From: Bosea sp. OAE506
Lineage (GTDB): Bacteria; Pseudomonadota; Alphaproteobacteria; Rhizobiales; Beijerinckiaceae
DNA length: 64,000 nt
Direction of reading: 5' to 3'
Assembly (NCBI RefSeq): GCF_040546595.1
Contig: NZ_JBEPOB010000001.1
Location: 2,977,001-3,041,000 of the forward strand
Below, one piece after another: positions 1 to 17,046 of this stretch (its first letter is position 1; every line of letters starts with the position of its first letter). The notes under the pieces were generated by a model, which was not told the origin of the DNA, searched no databases, and saw nothing but the letters and a program-made list of their open reading frames with translations. A program made the position numbers and the translations under genes.

Positions 1-125
1 AGGCGGGCATCCCCGAGAGCTTCAACGTTCTCGTCAAGGAAATGCGCTCGCTCGGCCTCAACGTCGAGCTGGTCAGCAACAAGGTGAAGCCGGGCGAGTT
101 GCCGCCGGCCGAAGCGGCCGAGTGA
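1..125 (+). CDS. rpoB: RNA polymerase beta subunit, C-terminal end (partial)
   Basis: Only the last 40 codons are present; the reading frame enters at base 3 and stops with TGA at 123-125. The residues ([20 protein letters not shown]...) are the conserved C-terminal clamp segment of the beta subunit, which packs against beta-prime. It is followed by rpoC 128 nt downstream on the same strand, the usual rpoBC order. The 5' part lies outside the window. The family assignment is secure from the GIPESF-VL-KE-SL-LN signature and the neighbour. Confidence 0.95.
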   Translation, partial: AGIPESFNVLVKEMRSLGLNVELVSNKVKPGELPPAEAAE

Positions 126-132
126 GCCGCTG

Positions 133-193
133 GGCGCGGCCCCGGGCCGCGCCGACCAGACGAAACAAGGCCTGCGGCACTCACGCCGCAGGC
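133..193 (+). other. two GC-rich hairpins in the rpoB-rpoC spacer
   Basis: The rpoB-rpoC spacer (126-253) holds two perfect inverted repeats. The first pairs 133-140 (GGCGCGGC) with 146-153 (GCCGCGCC). The second pairs 170-178 (GCCTGCGGC) with 185-193 (GCCGCAGGC) across a 6-nt loop. Neither is followed by a T-run, so they are not classical terminators. They may be RNA stability or processing elements; that is inference. Similar hairpins occur in other spacers of the ribosomal cluster. Confidence 0.6.
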
Positions 194-253
194 GGATGAT
201 GATCAAGGCCGGGCAGGGCGGTTTTCACCCCCGCCGGCGGCAGGAGATGGGCG

Positions 254-4450
<4,197 letters not shown>

Positions 4451-4506
4451 TCCACGGTGCCGCAGGATCGCTCCCGCGGAACGCCGCAAGAGCCAAAATG
4501 AGCATC

Positions 4507-4534
4507 AGGGCCGCCCTTCGGGGCGGCCCTTTTT
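4507..4534 (+). terminator. Rho-independent terminator of rpoBC
   Basis: A perfect 10-bp stem, AGGGCCGCCC (4507-4516) with GGGCGGCCCT (4521-4530), is closed by a TTCG tetraloop and followed by TTTT. This is a textbook intrinsic terminator 57 nt after the rpoC stop. On the minus strand there is no T-run after the stem, so it serves rpoC and not the convergent LysR gene. Confidence 0.92.
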
Positions 4535-5472
4535 CATGGTGCGGGCGTGAGCGGCGGCAAGCTGCGCAGAGACGACGCCTTGCGCAGCTCCGTGAGGAAC
4601 AGCGCCGTGACGGGGGGCAGGGCGCCGCTGCTGCGACGGATGATCACGAGGCTCCGACGCCAGGCGAAGGCCTCGCCGTCGAGGCAGCTGAGTATCCCGG
4701 CGCGGATCTCCTGCTGGACGACGTCATGGGGCAGGACCGTCAGGAAGTCAGTCGAGGCGACGAGGCGGGTGAGGACGTGGACCGAGCTGGTCTCGGCATT
4801 GGGCCGTGGCGGTTCGAGGCCCTGGCGCAGGAACATCTCCCGAAAGCCGAAGGCGATCACATTGCCTTTGGGCGCCATGGCCCAGGGATAGCCGAGCAGG
4901 TCCGCGGCCATCGGCGGAGGGCGGCCCTCCGAGAGGAGCGGATGCGTCGCGGACAGGACGACGCCGACCCGGTCCTCGTAGAAGGGGGTGACGAGCAGGC
5001 CGGCCTCGACAGGCTCGTCCAGCCGCCCGGAGACGACGATGTCGACCTCGCCGCGGCCGAGCGCAGCACGCAGCTGTTCGCCCGTGCCCTCGCGAATGCG
5101 GATCAAGGCTCCCGGCGACTGGCGGATCACCCGGTTGACGGCGAAGGGGACCACCGTCGTGGTCGCGCTGGGAACGACGCCGATGCTGGCGAGGCCCCGC
5201 CCGGCGCCGCGCAACTCGTCGATCTCCGCGACGGCGCGTCCCGCTTCCGCGGCGATCGCCTCGGCATGGGGCAGGAGGGTCTGTCCGTAGAGCGTCGGCT
5301 CCACGCCGCCCGCGTGACGCATGAAGAGCGGAACGCCCAGCCGCTTCTCGAGGGCCGCGATCTTTCGGCTGAGCGCAGGCTGCGACATGCCGACGGCAGC
5401 GGCCGCCTTGCCGATGCTGCGAAAGCGGGCAACCGCGAGAAAGGCTGCCATCGTGCGGTGCTCGAGGGTCAT
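4534..5472 (-). CDS. LysR-family transcriptional regulator
   Basis: 312 aa with the LysR plan: an N-terminal winged helix-turn-helix at about residues 3-62 (FLAVARFRSIGKAAAAVGMS, then QPALSRKIAALEKRLGVPLF) and a periplasmic-binding-like co-inducer domain from about residue 90 to 300. It diverges from a gene pair encoding a Bug/TctC-type solute-binding protein and an alpha/beta hydrolase, with a 97-nt shared promoter region. It therefore probably controls that pair in response to an organic acid; both target and ligand are inferred. It is convergent with rpoC, its stop codon lying directly at the rpoC terminator. Confidence 0.9.
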   Translation of the reverse strand: MTLEHRTMAAFLAVARFRSIGKAAAAVGMSQPALSRKIAALEKRLGVPLFMRHAGGVEPTLYGQTLLPHAEAIAAEAGRAVAEIDELRGAGRGLASIGVVPSATTTVVPFAVNRVIRQSPGALIRIREGTGEQLRAALGRGEVDIVVSGRLDEPVEAGLLVTPFYEDRVGVVLSATHPLLSEGRPPPMAADLLGYPWAMAPKGNVIAFGFREMFLRQGLEPPRPNAETSSVHVLTRLVASTDFLTVLPHDVVQQEIRAGILSCLDGEAFAWRRSLVIIRRSSGALPPVTALFLTELRKASSLRSLPPLTPAP

Positions 5473-5479
5473 GTCGAAT

Positions 5480-5496
5480 GGTTATGGGTATGAACC
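5480..5496. promoter_or_regulatory. candidate LysR operator between the divergent genes
   Basis: GGTTATGGGTATGAACC is an interrupted dyad (GGTT...AACC) containing the T-N11-A spacing typical of LysR sites. It is next to an 8-bp palindrome AACCGGTT at 5493-5500. It sits just upstream of the LysR start and about 75 nt from the divergent binding-protein gene. No binding evidence exists; the call rests on symmetry and position. Confidence 0.35.
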
Positions 5497-5569
5497 GGTT
5501 TTGCAATAGCGCTGCGCCCGAGCCGGCCCCTAGTCTCGGCTCTGCTGTCCCTCGAGCGAGGTCGAACCG

Positions 5570-6550
5570 ATGCCCAACCGCCGTGAGTGCCTCGCCCTTC
5601 TCGCAAGCGCCGGCCTCGCGCCGGTGCTGGGACGTGCCGCCTGGGCCCAAGCCTGGCCCGCCCGACCCATCCGCATCGTCGTTCCGTTTCCCGCTGGCGG
5701 CAGCGCAGACGTCTCGGCGCGCCTGATCGGCGACGCGCTGCGCGATGCGCTGGGGCAGGGCACCGTGGTCGAGAATAAGCTCGGTGCCGGTGGCAATCTG
5801 GCCGCCACGGACGCGGCGCGCTCCGCGCCGGACGGGTACACGCTGTTCGTCGGCACGAACGGCACGCAGACGATCAATGGCAGCCTCTATCGCCGGTCCG
5901 GCTTCGACCCGGTCAAGGACTTCACGCCGATCGGGCTGGTCTGGGAGTCACCCAACCTCGTCGTCGTCAACAAGGACCTCCCGGTCGGCTCCGTCGCCGA
6001 ACTGGTGGCCTATGCGAAGGCCCGTCCCGATGCGCTGAGCTTCGGATCGTCCGGCATCGGCTCGCCGACCCATCTCGCGGCGGAGCTGTTCAAGGCCCAG
6101 ACGGGCGCGCCGATGACCCACGTTCCTTATCGCGGCCAGGCGCCTGCCGTCACCGACCTGCTCTCGGGGCAGTTGCAGGTGATGTTCCCGCTGGTGCCGG
6201 ACATTCTCGTGCATCTCCAGTCCGGCGCGGTGAAGGCGCTGGCGATCGCGGCACCGGCACGCTCCGAGATCCTGCCGGCCGTGCCGACGATGGCGGAGGC
6301 GGGCGCCCAGGGTGTGGTGGCCTCGGCCTGGATCGGACTCTTCGCGCCGGCCGGGCTCGAAGCCCCGATCCGCGCCCGGCTCGAACGCGAACTCGCACAG
6401 ATCCTTGGCAAGCCCGGATTTGTGCAGCGACTGCGCGAGCTGGGTGTCGCAGTCCAGCCCGTGTTCGGGGACGCCTTCGTCGAGAAGATGAACAGCGAGC
6501 GAGCCCATTGGGCCAAGCTGATCGGTGACCTCGGCGTCAAGATCGATTGA
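5570..6550 (+). CDS. Bug/TctC-family tripartite tricarboxylate transporter substrate-binding protein
   Basis: 326 aa periplasmic binding protein. The N-terminus has paired arginines (NRRECLALLASAG) before a hydrophobic stretch and an AWA-QA cleavage-like site, compatible with Tat or Sec export. The mature part starts with the family hallmark WPARPIRIVVPFPAGGSAD and continues with LGAGGNLAATDAARSAPDGY and VPYRGQAPAVTDLLSGQ. Family members bind carboxylates such as tricarboxylates, terephthalate or nicotinate; the ligand here cannot be read. No TctA or TctB membrane gene is adjacent, so it is an orphan receptor. Only 3 nt separate it from the hydrolase downstream, suggesting an operon under the divergent LysR regulator. 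Confidence 0.9.
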   Translation: MPNRRECLALLASAGLAPVLGRAAWAQAWPARPIRIVVPFPAGGSADVSARLIGDALRDALGQGTVVENKLGAGGNLAATDAARSAPDGYTLFVGTNGTQTINGSLYRRSGFDPVKDFTPIGLVWESPNLVVVNKDLPVGSVAELVAYAKARPDALSFGSSGIGSPTHLAAELFKAQTGAPMTHVPYRGQAPAVTDLLSGQLQVMFPLVPDILVHLQSGAVKALAIAAPARSEILPAVPTMAEAGAQGVVASAWIGLFAPAGLEAPIRARLERELAQILGKPGFVQRLRELGVAVQPVFGDAFVEKMNSERAHWAKLIGDLGVKID

Positions 6551-6553
6551 TCC

Positions 6554-7450
6554 ATGCCTGCGCAGTCGGTGTCGAAGCCCGTCTATCTCCACTACACGCA
6601 GGAGGAGCTCGATCGCTGCTACGACCAGCGCGTCTGGGCTCCCAATGCGGCGGCCGTGATTGCCCGCTACGGCGAGGAGAGCGCCCGGGCGCGCGCCGCC
6701 CTGCGGCATCACGCCGATGTTCCCTATGGGGCCCATCCCGCCCAGCGGCTGGATCTGTTCCCGCCAGACGGCTCCGGGGCGCCGGTTCACCTGCATCTTC
6801 ATGGCGGCGCCTGGCGCGCGCTGGACAAGGAGGACGTCTCCTTCGTCGCCCCGCCACTGGTGGCAAGCGGAGCGCTCGTCGTGATCCCCGGATTCTCAAA
6901 CCTGCCCGAGGTCCGGCTGCCCGACATGGTGGCGCAGCTGCGCGAGGCGGTCGCCTGGGTGTGGAACCATGTGGCGGACCATGGCGGCGACCGTGATCGC
7001 ATCACGATCTCCGGCCATTCGTCGGGCGCCCATCTGGCTGCCGTGCTCCTGACCACGGATTGGGAGCTCTTCGGCCTGCCGGCCGATGTCCTGAAGGGCG
7101 GCTTCTGCCTGAGCGGCAGCTACGATCTCGGGCCGGTGATGCTCAGCTCGCGGCGCCTCTATATCGACATCGACGCGCAGGAGGAGGAGCAGCTCTCGCC
7201 GCTCCTGCATGTCGCGCGCCTGCGGTGTCCCGTGATCGTCGGACTGGGCGAGGGGGAAAGCCCCGAGTTCCGGCGCCAGGGCGTTGCGTTTGCGGCGGCG
7301 GTGGAACACAGCGGGGGCCGGCTTGCCAGGCTCGAATGCGCCGGGCTAAATCATTTCGAGGTCGCGCTCGAACTCGCCGACGCCCGAACCCCTGCGTCAA
7401 CTGCGCTCGAAGGGCTGGTTCATGGCGCGTTTCGCGAGAAACGGGCTTGA
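6554..7450 (+). CDS. alpha/beta hydrolase, kynurenine formamidase-like
   Basis: 298 aa alpha/beta-hydrolase fold enzyme. It shows the oxyanion-hole motif HGGAW at about residue 84, the nucleophile elbow GHSSGAH (Ser after GH) at about 155-161, and a C-terminal LNHFE that would supply the catalytic histidine. This combination is typical of the HSL/BD-FAE branch, which includes arylformamidases and small-ester or amide hydrolases. It lies 3 nt after the binding-protein gene, so it may process the imported compound or a derivative. The exact substrate is unknown. The ATG is preceded by only a weak ribosome site, consistent with translational coupling. Confidence 0.85.
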   Translation: MPAQSVSKPVYLHYTQEELDRCYDQRVWAPNAAAVIARYGEESARARAALRHHADVPYGAHPAQRLDLFPPDGSGAPVHLHLHGGAWRALDKEDVSFVAPPLVASGALVVIPGFSNLPEVRLPDMVAQLREAVAWVWNHVADHGGDRDRITISGHSSGAHLAAVLLTTDWELFGLPADVLKGGFCLSGSYDLGPVMLSSRRLYIDIDAQEEEQLSPLLHVARLRCPVIVGLGEGESPEFRRQGVAFAAAVEHSGGRLARLECAGLNHFEVALELADARTPASTALEGLVHGAFREKRA

Positions 7451-7475
7451 CGCGAATCTGTCCCCGAGTCATAAG
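7447..7475 (+). promoter_or_regulatory. candidate sigma-70 promoter for the str operon
   Basis: TTGACG (7447-7452), 17 nt, then CATAAG (7470-7475). The -35 matches the consensus in 5 of 6 positions and the -10 in 4 of 6. It lies at the very end of the hydrolase gene and would give a leader of about 265 nt before rpsL. The 297-nt stretch 7451-7747 contains no convincing gene; I see no other strong element in it. Assigned by pattern only. Confidence 0.4.
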
Positions 7476-7747
7476 CGCGCCACTGTCGGTGGTTGTCGGA
7501 CACGTATGTCGCCTTAGCCTTTGTTGCTGGCGAATTTCGCGGCCGAAACTCCACCGGAATTCCAGCGTCGATTGACGACATGGCAAGATGCATGAATGCG
7601 GAGAGATCCGTGTTCCTCTGCTGGCGAACGCGCCTGAGGCCTCCTTGCCGGGAGCCGATGGCGCGGCTTCGTTTGTGTCATGGCAACAGTCGGACTGGGC
7701 CACGGATTTAGCGATTTCCAAACGCTCAGTGGGAGCGAGAGGCCAGA

Positions 7748-8119
7748 ATGCCGACAATCAGCCAGCTCATTCGCAAGCCGCGTTCGCCGGTCAAGGCGCG
7801 CAACACCGCTCCGGCGCTGGAGTCCTGCCCGCAGAAGCGTGGCGTGTGCACCCGCGTCTATACGACGACCCCGAAGAAGCCGAACTCGGCGCTCCGCAAG
7901 GTCGCCAAGGTGCGCCTGACCAACGGCTTCGAAGTGATCGGCTACATTCCGGGTGAGGGGCACAACCTCCAGGAGCACTCCGTGGTCATGATCCGTGGCG
8001 GCCGCGTCAAGGACCTTCCCGGCGTGCGCTACCACATCCTGCGCGGCGTTCTCGACACCCAGGGCGTCAAGAACCGCAAGCAGCGTCGTTCGAAGTACGG
8101 CGCCAAGCGTCCGAAGTAA
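7748..8119 (+). CDS. rpsL: 30S ribosomal protein S12
   Basis: 123 aa, full length. S12 sits at the decoding centre of the small subunit. It carries the diagnostic [12 protein letters not shown] with K43 and [13 protein letters not shown] with K88, both wild-type residues at which streptomycin-resistance substitutions normally arise, and D89, the usual methylthiolation site. It is the first gene of the str operon (rpsL-rpsG-fusA-tuf). Confidence 0.98.
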   Translation: MPTISQLIRKPRSPVKARNTAPALESCPQKRGVCTRVYTTTPKKPNSALRKVAKVRLTNGFEVIGYIPGEGHNLQEHSVVMIRGGRVKDLPGVRYHILRGVLDTQGVKNRKQRRSKYGAKRPK

Positions 8120-8193
8120 TTTCTGCCTGACCGGCAGGGGCGAGGGTGCCCAGGCCGGTTCGCAGCGTTGAAGATTTGACCGGAGACTAGACG

Positions 8194-8664
8194 ATGTCCC
8201 GCCGCCATAGCGCCGAAAAGCGCGAGATCATTCCCGATCCGAAGTTCCACGACGTGATCGTGACCAAGTTCATGAACTCGGTCATGTACGAGGGCAAGAA
8301 GTCGACCGCCGAGCGGATCGTCTACGGTGCCTTCGACATCATCGAGAGCAAGATGAAGAGCGATCCGCTCGCCGTCTTCAAGAGCGCTCTCGAGAACGTC
8401 GCTCCGGCGATCGAGGTTCGCTCGCGTCGCGTCGGCGGCGCCACCTATCAGGTTCCGGTCGAGGTTCGCACCGAGCGCCGTCAGGCGCTGGCGATCCGCT
8501 GGCTGATCACGGCCGCCCGCGGCCGCAACGACAAGACGATGGTCGAGCGTCTCTCTTCGGAGCTGATGGATGCGGCCAGCAACCGTGGCAACGCGGTCAA
8601 GAAGCGCGAAGACACGCACCGGATGGCGGAAGCCAACCGCGCCTTCTCGCACTATCGCTGGTAA
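8194..8664 (+). CDS. rpsG: 30S ribosomal protein S7
   Basis: 156 aa. Primary binding protein of the 3' domain of 16S rRNA and part of the E site. Starts [20 protein letters not shown] and contains the conserved [14 protein letters not shown] and [10 protein letters not shown] segments. Preceded by GGAGAC. The 74-nt gap after rpsL has a small hairpin (CTGCC-TGACC-GGCAG, 8123-8137). Confidence 0.98.
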   Translation: MSRRHSAEKREIIPDPKFHDVIVTKFMNSVMYEGKKSTAERIVYGAFDIIESKMKSDPLAVFKSALENVAPAIEVRSRRVGGATYQVPVEVRTERRQALAIRWLITAARGRNDKTMVERLSSELMDAASNRGNAVKKREDTHRMAEANRAFSHYRW

Positions 8665-8700
8665 GCGTCGGCGACCCCTCGGTAAGACGAAAGCATTTCC

Positions 8701-10776
<2,076 letters not shown>

Positions 10777-10829
10777 TCACCAGCCCGACCTGCTTTCACG
10801 CAACAACGATTTGACTGACGGAGGCTACG

Positions 10830-12021
<1,192 letters not shown>

Positions 12022-12033
12022 CGCGTTTTCGTG

Positions 12034-12063
12034 AGGGCGCGGGCCCTGCCGGGCCTTCGCCCT
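12034..12063 (+). other. hairpin between tuf and rpsJ
   Basis: AGGGCG (12034-12039) pairs with CGCCCT (12058-12063), and an inner GGGCCC (12041-12046) pairs with GGGCCT (12051-12056). The stem is followed by only TT, so it is at best a weak terminator between the str and S10 gene sets. An attenuation or RNA-stability role is inference. Confidence 0.5.
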
Positions 12064-12088
12064 TTCACGTCACGAGGAAGATAAGACC

Positions 12089-12397
12089 ATGAACGGTCAG
12101 AATATCCGGATCCGCCTCAAGGCGTTCGATCACCGCATTCTCGACGCTTCGACGCGCGAGATCGTGTCGACCGCGAAGAGGACGGGCGCCCAGGTCCGCG
12201 GGCCCATCCCGCTGCCCACGCTCATCGAGAAGTTCACGGTCAACCGCTCGCCGCACATCGACAAGAAGTCGCGCGAGCAGTTTGAAATGCGGACCCACAA
12301 GCGGGTTCTCGACATCGTCGACCCGACCCCGCAGACGGTCGACGCCCTCATGAAGCTCGATCTCGCCGCCGGCGTCGACGTCGAAATCAAGCTCTGA
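12089..12397 (+). CDS. rpsJ: 30S ribosomal protein S10
   Basis: 102 aa. Small-subunit head protein, also NusE of antitermination complexes. Contains [14 protein letters not shown] and the conserved GPIPLPT and [16 protein letters not shown] motifs. First gene of the S10 set, preceded by GAGGAAGATAAGACC. Confidence 0.97.
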   Translation: MNGQNIRIRLKAFDHRILDASTREIVSTAKRTGAQVRGPIPLPTLIEKFTVNRSPHIDKKSREQFEMRTHKRVLDIVDPTPQTVDALMKLDLAAGVDVEIKL

Positions 12398-12471
12398 TCC
12401 GATTTTAGCCGGGTCCTCTGCCTCCAACATCTTGGTTGGATGAGTATGACCCCAATGGAAGGTATGCACCG

Positions 12472-13197
12472 ATGCGTTCCGGTGTGATTGCACAGAAAGT
12501 CGGGATGACCCGCATCTTCACCGATGCCGGCGAACATATCCCGGTCACCGTGCTGAAGCTCGATAACTGCCAGGTCGTCGCTCACCGCACGATCGAGAAG
12601 AACGGCTACGTCGCCGTCCAGCTCGGCACGGGCACGGCCAAGGTCAAGAATGTCTCGAAGGCGGAGCGCGGCCATTTCGCCGTCGCCAAGGTCGAGCCCA
12701 AGCGCAAGGTCGTCGAATTCCGCGTCAGCGACGATGCGCTCATCCCGGTCGGCGCCGAGCTGACGGCTGACCACTTCGTCGTCGGCCAGTTCGTCGATGT
12801 CAGCGGCACGACGCTCGGCAAGGGTTTTGCCGGCGGCATGAAGCGCTGGAACTTCGGTGGTCTGCGCGCCACCCACGGCGTCTCGGTCTCGCACCGCTCG
12901 ATCGGTTCGACCGGCGGTCGTCAGGACCCCGGCAAGACCTTCAAGAACAAGAAGATGCCCGGCCATCTCGGCGCTGAGCGCGTGACCACGCAGAACCTGC
13001 GCGTCGTCCAGACGGACGTCGAGCGTGGCCTGATCCTGGTCGAGGGCGCCGTTCCCGGCCATGCCGGCGGCTGGATTCATGTGCGGGACGCGATCAAGCG
13101 CGCTCTGCCCAAGGATGCTCCGCTCCCGGGCAAGTTCAAGCTGAATGGCGGCGATGCGCCGGCTCCCGCAGCCGAGACGGTTGAGGAGAACGCGTGA
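12472..13197 (+). CDS. rplC: 50S ribosomal protein L3
   Basis: 241 aa. Early-assembly protein near the peptidyl-transferase centre. An upstream in-frame ATG at 12436 exists, but the start at 12472 ([16 protein letters not shown]) matches the family N-terminus and has GGAAGG 8 nt before it. Contains [20 protein letters not shown], the conserved loop that reaches into the large subunit core. A C-terminal extension rich in Ala/Pro/Glu ends the protein, as in related bacteria. It overlaps rplD by one base (TGATG). Confidence 0.96.
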   Translation: MRSGVIAQKVGMTRIFTDAGEHIPVTVLKLDNCQVVAHRTIEKNGYVAVQLGTGTAKVKNVSKAERGHFAVAKVEPKRKVVEFRVSDDALIPVGAELTADHFVVGQFVDVSGTTLGKGFAGGMKRWNFGGLRATHGVSVSHRSIGSTGGRQDPGKTFKNKKMPGHLGAERVTTQNLRVVQTDVERGLILVEGAVPGHAGGWIHVRDAIKRALPKDAPLPGKFKLNGGDAPAPAAETVEENA

Positions 13198-13817
13198 TGA
13201 AGCTCGATATCACCACCCTCGAAGGTGGCTCGGCCGGTTCGGTCGAGCTCTCGGATGCGATCTTCGGCCTCGAGCCGCGCGCCGACATCCTGGCGCGCAT
13301 GGTGCGCTACCAGCTCGCCAAGCGCCGCGCCGGCACGCACAAGTCGAAGGGCCGGTCGGAAGTCGACCGCACCCGCAAGAAGATCTACAAGCAGAAGGGC
13401 ACCGGTGGCGCCCGTCACGGTGCGGCTTCGGCTCCGCAGTTCCGCGGCGGCGGCAAGGCCTTCGGTCCGATCGTGCGCGACCATGCCCATGATTTGCCCA
13501 AGAAGGTCCGTGCGCTCGCCCTGCGTCATGCGCTCTCGGCGAAGGCCAAGGACGGCGGCATCATCATCCTCGACGACGCCAAGCTGGCCGAGCCGAAGAC
13601 CAAGGTGCTGCTGGGCCATTTCGGCAAGCTCGAGCTCTCCAGCGCGCTGGTGATCGGCGGCGCCGAGATCGATACGAATTTCGGCCTGGCCGCGCGTTCG
13701 ATCCCGAATGTCGACGTCCTGCCGATCCAGGGCATCAACGTTTATGACATCCTGCGTCGCGACAAGCTGGTCCTGACGCGCGCGGCTGTCGATGCGCTGG
13801 AGGCGCGCTTCTCATGA
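13197..13817 (+). CDS. rplD: 50S ribosomal protein L4
   Basis: 206 aa. Lines the exit tunnel; in enterobacteria it also represses its own operon, which cannot be judged here. The ATG at 13197 overlaps the rplC stop, with GAGGAG upstream; a GTG one codon earlier is less likely. Contains [27 protein letters not shown], here seen as the tunnel-loop signature around residues 45-75. Confidence 0.96.
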   Translation: MKLDITTLEGGSAGSVELSDAIFGLEPRADILARMVRYQLAKRRAGTHKSKGRSEVDRTRKKIYKQKGTGGARHGAASAPQFRGGGKAFGPIVRDHAHDLPKKVRALALRHALSAKAKDGGIIILDDAKLAEPKTKVLLGHFGKLELSSALVIGGAEIDTNFGLAARSIPNVDVLPIQGINVYDILRRDKLVLTRAAVDALEARFS

Positions 13818-14125
13818 GCCAGTCCGCCAAGAACCTGGACCCGCGCCACTACGACGTGATCCGTGGGCCGGTGATCACCGAGAAGGCGACCATGCTCTCC
13901 GAGCACAACAAGGTCGTGTTCAAGGTCGCCAAGACCGCCACGAAGCCGCAGATCAAGGCGGCGATCGAGAAGCTGTTCGACGTCAAGGTGAAGAGCGTCA
14001 ACACGCTCGTCACCGAGGGCAAGATGAAGGTCTTCCGCGGCCGGCTCGGCCAGCGCGCGGACGTCAAGAAGGCGGTCGTGACCCTCGAGGAAGGTCACTC
14101 CATCGACGTGACCACGGGCCTGTAA
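13814..14125 (+). CDS. rplW: 50S ribosomal protein L23
   Basis: 103 aa. Sits at the tunnel exit and docks signal recognition particle and trigger factor. Has the family motif [15 protein letters not shown] and [15 protein letters not shown] overlap with rplD indicates translational coupling. Confidence 0.96.
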   Translation: MSQSAKNLDPRHYDVIRGPVITEKATMLSEHNKVVFKVAKTATKPQIKAAIEKLFDVKVKSVNTLVTEGKMKVFRGRLGQRADVKKAVVTLEEGHSIDVTTGL

Positions 14126-14141
14126 GGAAGGATCGCACACC

Positions 14142-14984
14142 ATGGCTTTGAAGAATTTCAAGCCGGTCACGCCGAGCCTTCGCCAGCTCGTGATCGTCGA
14201 CCGCAGCGAGCTCTACAAGGGCAAGCCGCTGAAGGTGCTGACGGAGGGCAAGTCGTCCTCCGGCGGCCGCAACAATCTCGGCCGCATCACCGTCCGCTTC
14301 CGCGGCGGTGGACACAAGCGGACGCTCCGCTTGATCGACTTCAAGCGTCGCGGCAAGGACGGCATTCCTGCCGTCGTCGAGCGCCTGGAGTATGATCCCA
14401 ACCGCAGCGCCTTCATCGCGCTGATCAAGTACAGCGATGGCGAGCAGGCCTATATCCTGGCCCCGCAGCGCCTGGCCGTCGGCGACAGCGTCGTCTCCGG
14501 CCCGTCGGTGGACGTGAAGCCCGGCAATGCGGCCCCGATGGGTTCGCTGCCGATCGGCACGATCGTCCACAATGTCGAGCTGAAGATCGGCAAGGGTGGT
14601 CAGCTGGCCCGTTCGGCCGGCAACTACGCCCAGATCGTCGGTCGCGACCAGGGCTACGTCATCGTCCGCCTGAACTCGGGCGAGCAGCGCCTGATCAGCG
14701 GCCTGTGCTATGCCACCGTGGGCGCGGTCTCGAACCCCGACCACATGAACCGGAACGACGGCAAGGCGGGTCGCTCGCGCTGGCTCGGCCGTCGCCCGCA
14801 TAACCGCGGTGTCTCGATGAACCCGGTCGACCATCCCCATGGCGGCGGCGAAGGCCGCACCTCGGGTGGCCGTCATCCGGTCACGCCCTGGGGTCTGCCG
14901 ACCAAGGGCAAGAAGACCCGCTCGAATAAGCGGACCGATACGTTCATCGTGTCGAGCCGTCACGCCCGCAAGAAGAAGAACTGA
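14142..14984 (+). CDS. rplB: 50S ribosomal protein L2
   Basis: 280 aa. Required for subunit joining and peptidyl transfer. Contains [17 protein letters not shown], the [17 protein letters not shown] segment with the conserved functionally important histidine, and a lysine-rich C-terminus (HARKKKN). Standard S10 operon position. Confidence 0.97.
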   Translation: MALKNFKPVTPSLRQLVIVDRSELYKGKPLKVLTEGKSSSGGRNNLGRITVRFRGGGHKRTLRLIDFKRRGKDGIPAVVERLEYDPNRSAFIALIKYSDGEQAYILAPQRLAVGDSVVSGPSVDVKPGNAAPMGSLPIGTIVHNVELKIGKGGQLARSAGNYAQIVGRDQGYVIVRLNSGEQRLISGLCYATVGAVSNPDHMNRNDGKAGRSRWLGRRPHNRGVSMNPVDHPHGGGEGRTSGGRHPVTPWGLPTKGKKTRSNKRTDTFIVSSRHARKKKN

Positions 14985-14992
14985 GGTCCGTC

Positions 14993-15271
14993 ATGGCGCG
15001 TTCGCTTTGGAAAGGTCCGTTTGTCGACGGATACCTTCTGAAAAAGGCCGAGGTCGCCCGTTCGGCGGCCCGGTCCGAGGTCATCAAGATCTGGAGCCGT
15101 CGCTCCACGATCCTTCCGCAGTTCGTCGGTCTGACGTTCGGCGTCTACAACGGCCACAAGCATGTGCCGGTGAACGTGTCCGAGGAAATGGTGGGCCACA
15201 AGTTCGGCGAGTTCTCGCCGACGCGCACCTTCCACGGCCATGCCGCCGACAAGAAGGCGAAGAGGAAGTAA
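14993..15271 (+). CDS. rpsS: 30S ribosomal protein S19
   Basis: 92 aa. Small-subunit head protein near the A site. Diagnostic [19 protein letters not shown] at the start, and [21 protein letters not shown] in the C-terminal half. 8 nt after rplB. Confidence 0.97.
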   Translation: MARSLWKGPFVDGYLLKKAEVARSAARSEVIKIWSRRSTILPQFVGLTFGVYNGHKHVPVNVSEEMVGHKFGEFSPTRTFHGHAADKKAKRK

Positions 15272-15274
15272 GCC

Positions 15275-15658
15275 ATGGGTAAAGCATCCGCCCCCCGTGC
15301 GCTGCCCGAGAACGAAGCCGTCGCGGTCGCCCGCAACCTTCGCGTCTCGCCGCAGAAGCTCAACCTCGTCGCCCAGCTGATCCGGGGCAAGAAGGTCTCG
15401 ACGGCGCTCGCCGACCTCGAGTTCTCGCGCAAGCGGATCTCGCTGGACGTGCGCAAGTGCCTGCAGAGCGCGATCGCCAACGCCGAGAACAATCATGATC
15501 TCGACGTCGACGACCTCGTCGTGGCCCAGGCCTTCGTCGGCAAGGCGCTCGTGATGAAGCGCTTCCATGCCCGCGCCCGCGGTCGTGGCGCCCGCATCCT
15601 GAAGCCGTTCGCCAACATCACGATCGTGGTGCGCGAAGTCCAGGCTGCGAAGGCCTGA
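15275..15658 (+). CDS. rplV: 50S ribosomal protein L22
   Basis: 127 aa. Its beta-hairpin reaches the tunnel constriction. Contains [20 protein letters not shown] and the C-terminal [20 protein letters not shown] hairpin region. 3 nt after rpsS. Confidence 0.97.
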   Translation: MGKASAPRALPENEAVAVARNLRVSPQKLNLVAQLIRGKKVSTALADLEFSRKRISLDVRKCLQSAIANAENNHDLDVDDLVVAQAFVGKALVMKRFHARARGRGARILKPFANITIVVREVQAAKA

Positions 15659-15668
15659 GGAGAGAACG

Positions 15669-16376
15669 ATGGGTCAGAAAATCAATCCGATCGGGCTTCG
15701 CCTCGGCATCAACCGGACCTGGGATTCCCGCTGGTTCGCGCAGAAGGGCGAGTACGGCAAGCTGCTGCACGAGGACATGGCCATCCGCGCCGCCCTCATG
15801 AAGCTGCTGAAGCAGGCCGCGGTCTCCAAGATCATCATCGAGCGCCCGCACAAGAAGTGCCGCGTCACCATCCACTCGGCTCGTCCGGGCGTGGTGATCG
15901 GCAAGAAGGGCGCCGACATCGAGAAGCTGCGCAAGTCGGTGATGAAGCTCACCAAGGCCGATGTGACGATCAACATCGTCGAGGTGCGCAAGCCCGAGAT
16001 CGACGCCACGCTGGTCGCCGATTCGATCGCGCAGCAGCTCGAGCGCCGCGTCGCCTTCCGTCGCGCCATGAAGCGCGCCGTGCAGTCGGCCATGCGCCTG
16101 GGCGCCGAGGGCATCCGCATCAACTGCTCGGGCCGCCTCGGCGGCGCTGAGATCGCGCGCCTCGAGTGGTATCGCGAGGGGCGGGTGCCGCTGCACACGC
16201 TGCGCGCCGATGTGGATTACGGTGTCGGCACCGCCTTCACCACCTACGGCACGTGCGGCATCAAGGTCTGGATCTTCAAGGGCGAGATCCTCGAACACGA
16301 CCCGATGGCCCAGGACAAGCGCATGGCAGACGAGGGCGGCCGTTCCGGCGGTGGCCATCGTCGCGAGCATGCATAA
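15669..16376 (+). CDS. rpsC: 30S ribosomal protein S3
   Basis: 235 aa. Forms the mRNA entry pore. Begins [20 protein letters not shown]; has the KH motif [15 protein letters not shown] at about residues 75-89 and the [11 protein letters not shown] helicase-associated segment. The C-terminal tail is Gly/Arg/His-rich. Preceded by GAGGAGAGAAC. Confidence 0.97.
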   Translation: MGQKINPIGLRLGINRTWDSRWFAQKGEYGKLLHEDMAIRAALMKLLKQAAVSKIIIERPHKKCRVTIHSARPGVVIGKKGADIEKLRKSVMKLTKADVTINIVEVRKPEIDATLVADSIAQQLERRVAFRRAMKRAVQSAMRLGAEGIRINCSGRLGGAEIARLEWYREGRVPLHTLRADVDYGVGTAFTTYGTCGIKVWIFKGEILEHDPMAQDKRMADEGGRSGGGHRREHA

Positions 16377-16394
16377 GGCTGATCGAGAAGAGCC

Positions 16395-16808
16395 ATGTTG
16401 CAACCTAAGAAGACCAAGTTCCGCAAGCAGTTCAAGGGGCGCATTTCCGGCGTCGCCAAGGGCGGCACGGATTTGAACTTCGGCCAGTTCGGCCTCAAGG
16501 CGCAGGAGCCGGAGCGGGTGACCGCTCGGCAGATCGAGGCGGCCCGCCGCGCGATCACCCGCGCCATGAAGCGCGCCGGCCGTGTCTGGATCCGCATCTT
16601 CCCGGACGTTCCGGTGTCGAAGAAGCCGACCGAAGTCCGCATGGGCAAGGGCAAGGGCGCGCCTGAATTCTGGGCAGCCAAGGTCAAGCCGGGCCGGATC
16701 ATGTTCGAGATCGACGGCGTGCCGGAAGAGACGGCCCGCGAGGCCATGCGCCTCGGCGCCGCCAAGCTGCCGATCAAGACGCGCTTCATCCAGCGCATCG
16801 CCGAGTAA
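16395..16808 (+). CDS. rplP: 50S ribosomal protein L16
   Basis: 137 aa, late-assembly protein near the A-site tRNA. Starts [15 protein letters not shown], and contains [22 protein letters not shown], the conserved lysine/arginine-rich loop. Spaced 18 nt from rpsC. Confidence 0.97.
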   Translation: MLQPKKTKFRKQFKGRISGVAKGGTDLNFGQFGLKAQEPERVTARQIEAARRAITRAMKRAGRVWIRIFPDVPVSKKPTEVRMGKGKGAPEFWAAKVKPGRIMFEIDGVPEETAREAMRLGAAKLPIKTRFIQRIAE

Positions 16809-16822
16809 GAAGGGAGGACGAG

Positions 16823-17035
16823 ATGAAAGCTTCGCAACGCCTGTCCGACCTGAAGGCCATGAGCGTGGACCTGCTCCAGGACGAGCTCCTGAAGCTCAAG
16901 AAGGAGCAGTTCAACCTGCGCTTCCAGAAGGCCACCGGCCAGCTCGAGAACACCGCCCGGGTGACCGAGGTCCGCAAGGACATCGCCCGCATCAAGACGC
17001 TGCAGCGGTCGAAGACCGCGGCCGCGAGCGCCTGA
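16823..17035 (+). CDS. rpmC: 50S ribosomal protein L29
   Basis: 70 aa, two-helix protein at the tunnel exit. Motif [20 protein letters not shown] followed by [14 protein letters not shown] is the family core. Preceded by GGGAGGACGAG, a strong ribosome site. Confidence 0.96.
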   Translation: MKASQRLSDLKAMSVDLLQDELLKLKKEQFNLRFQKATGQLENTARVTEVRKDIARIKTLQRSKTAAASA

Positions 17036-17046
17036 GGAGTCAGACA

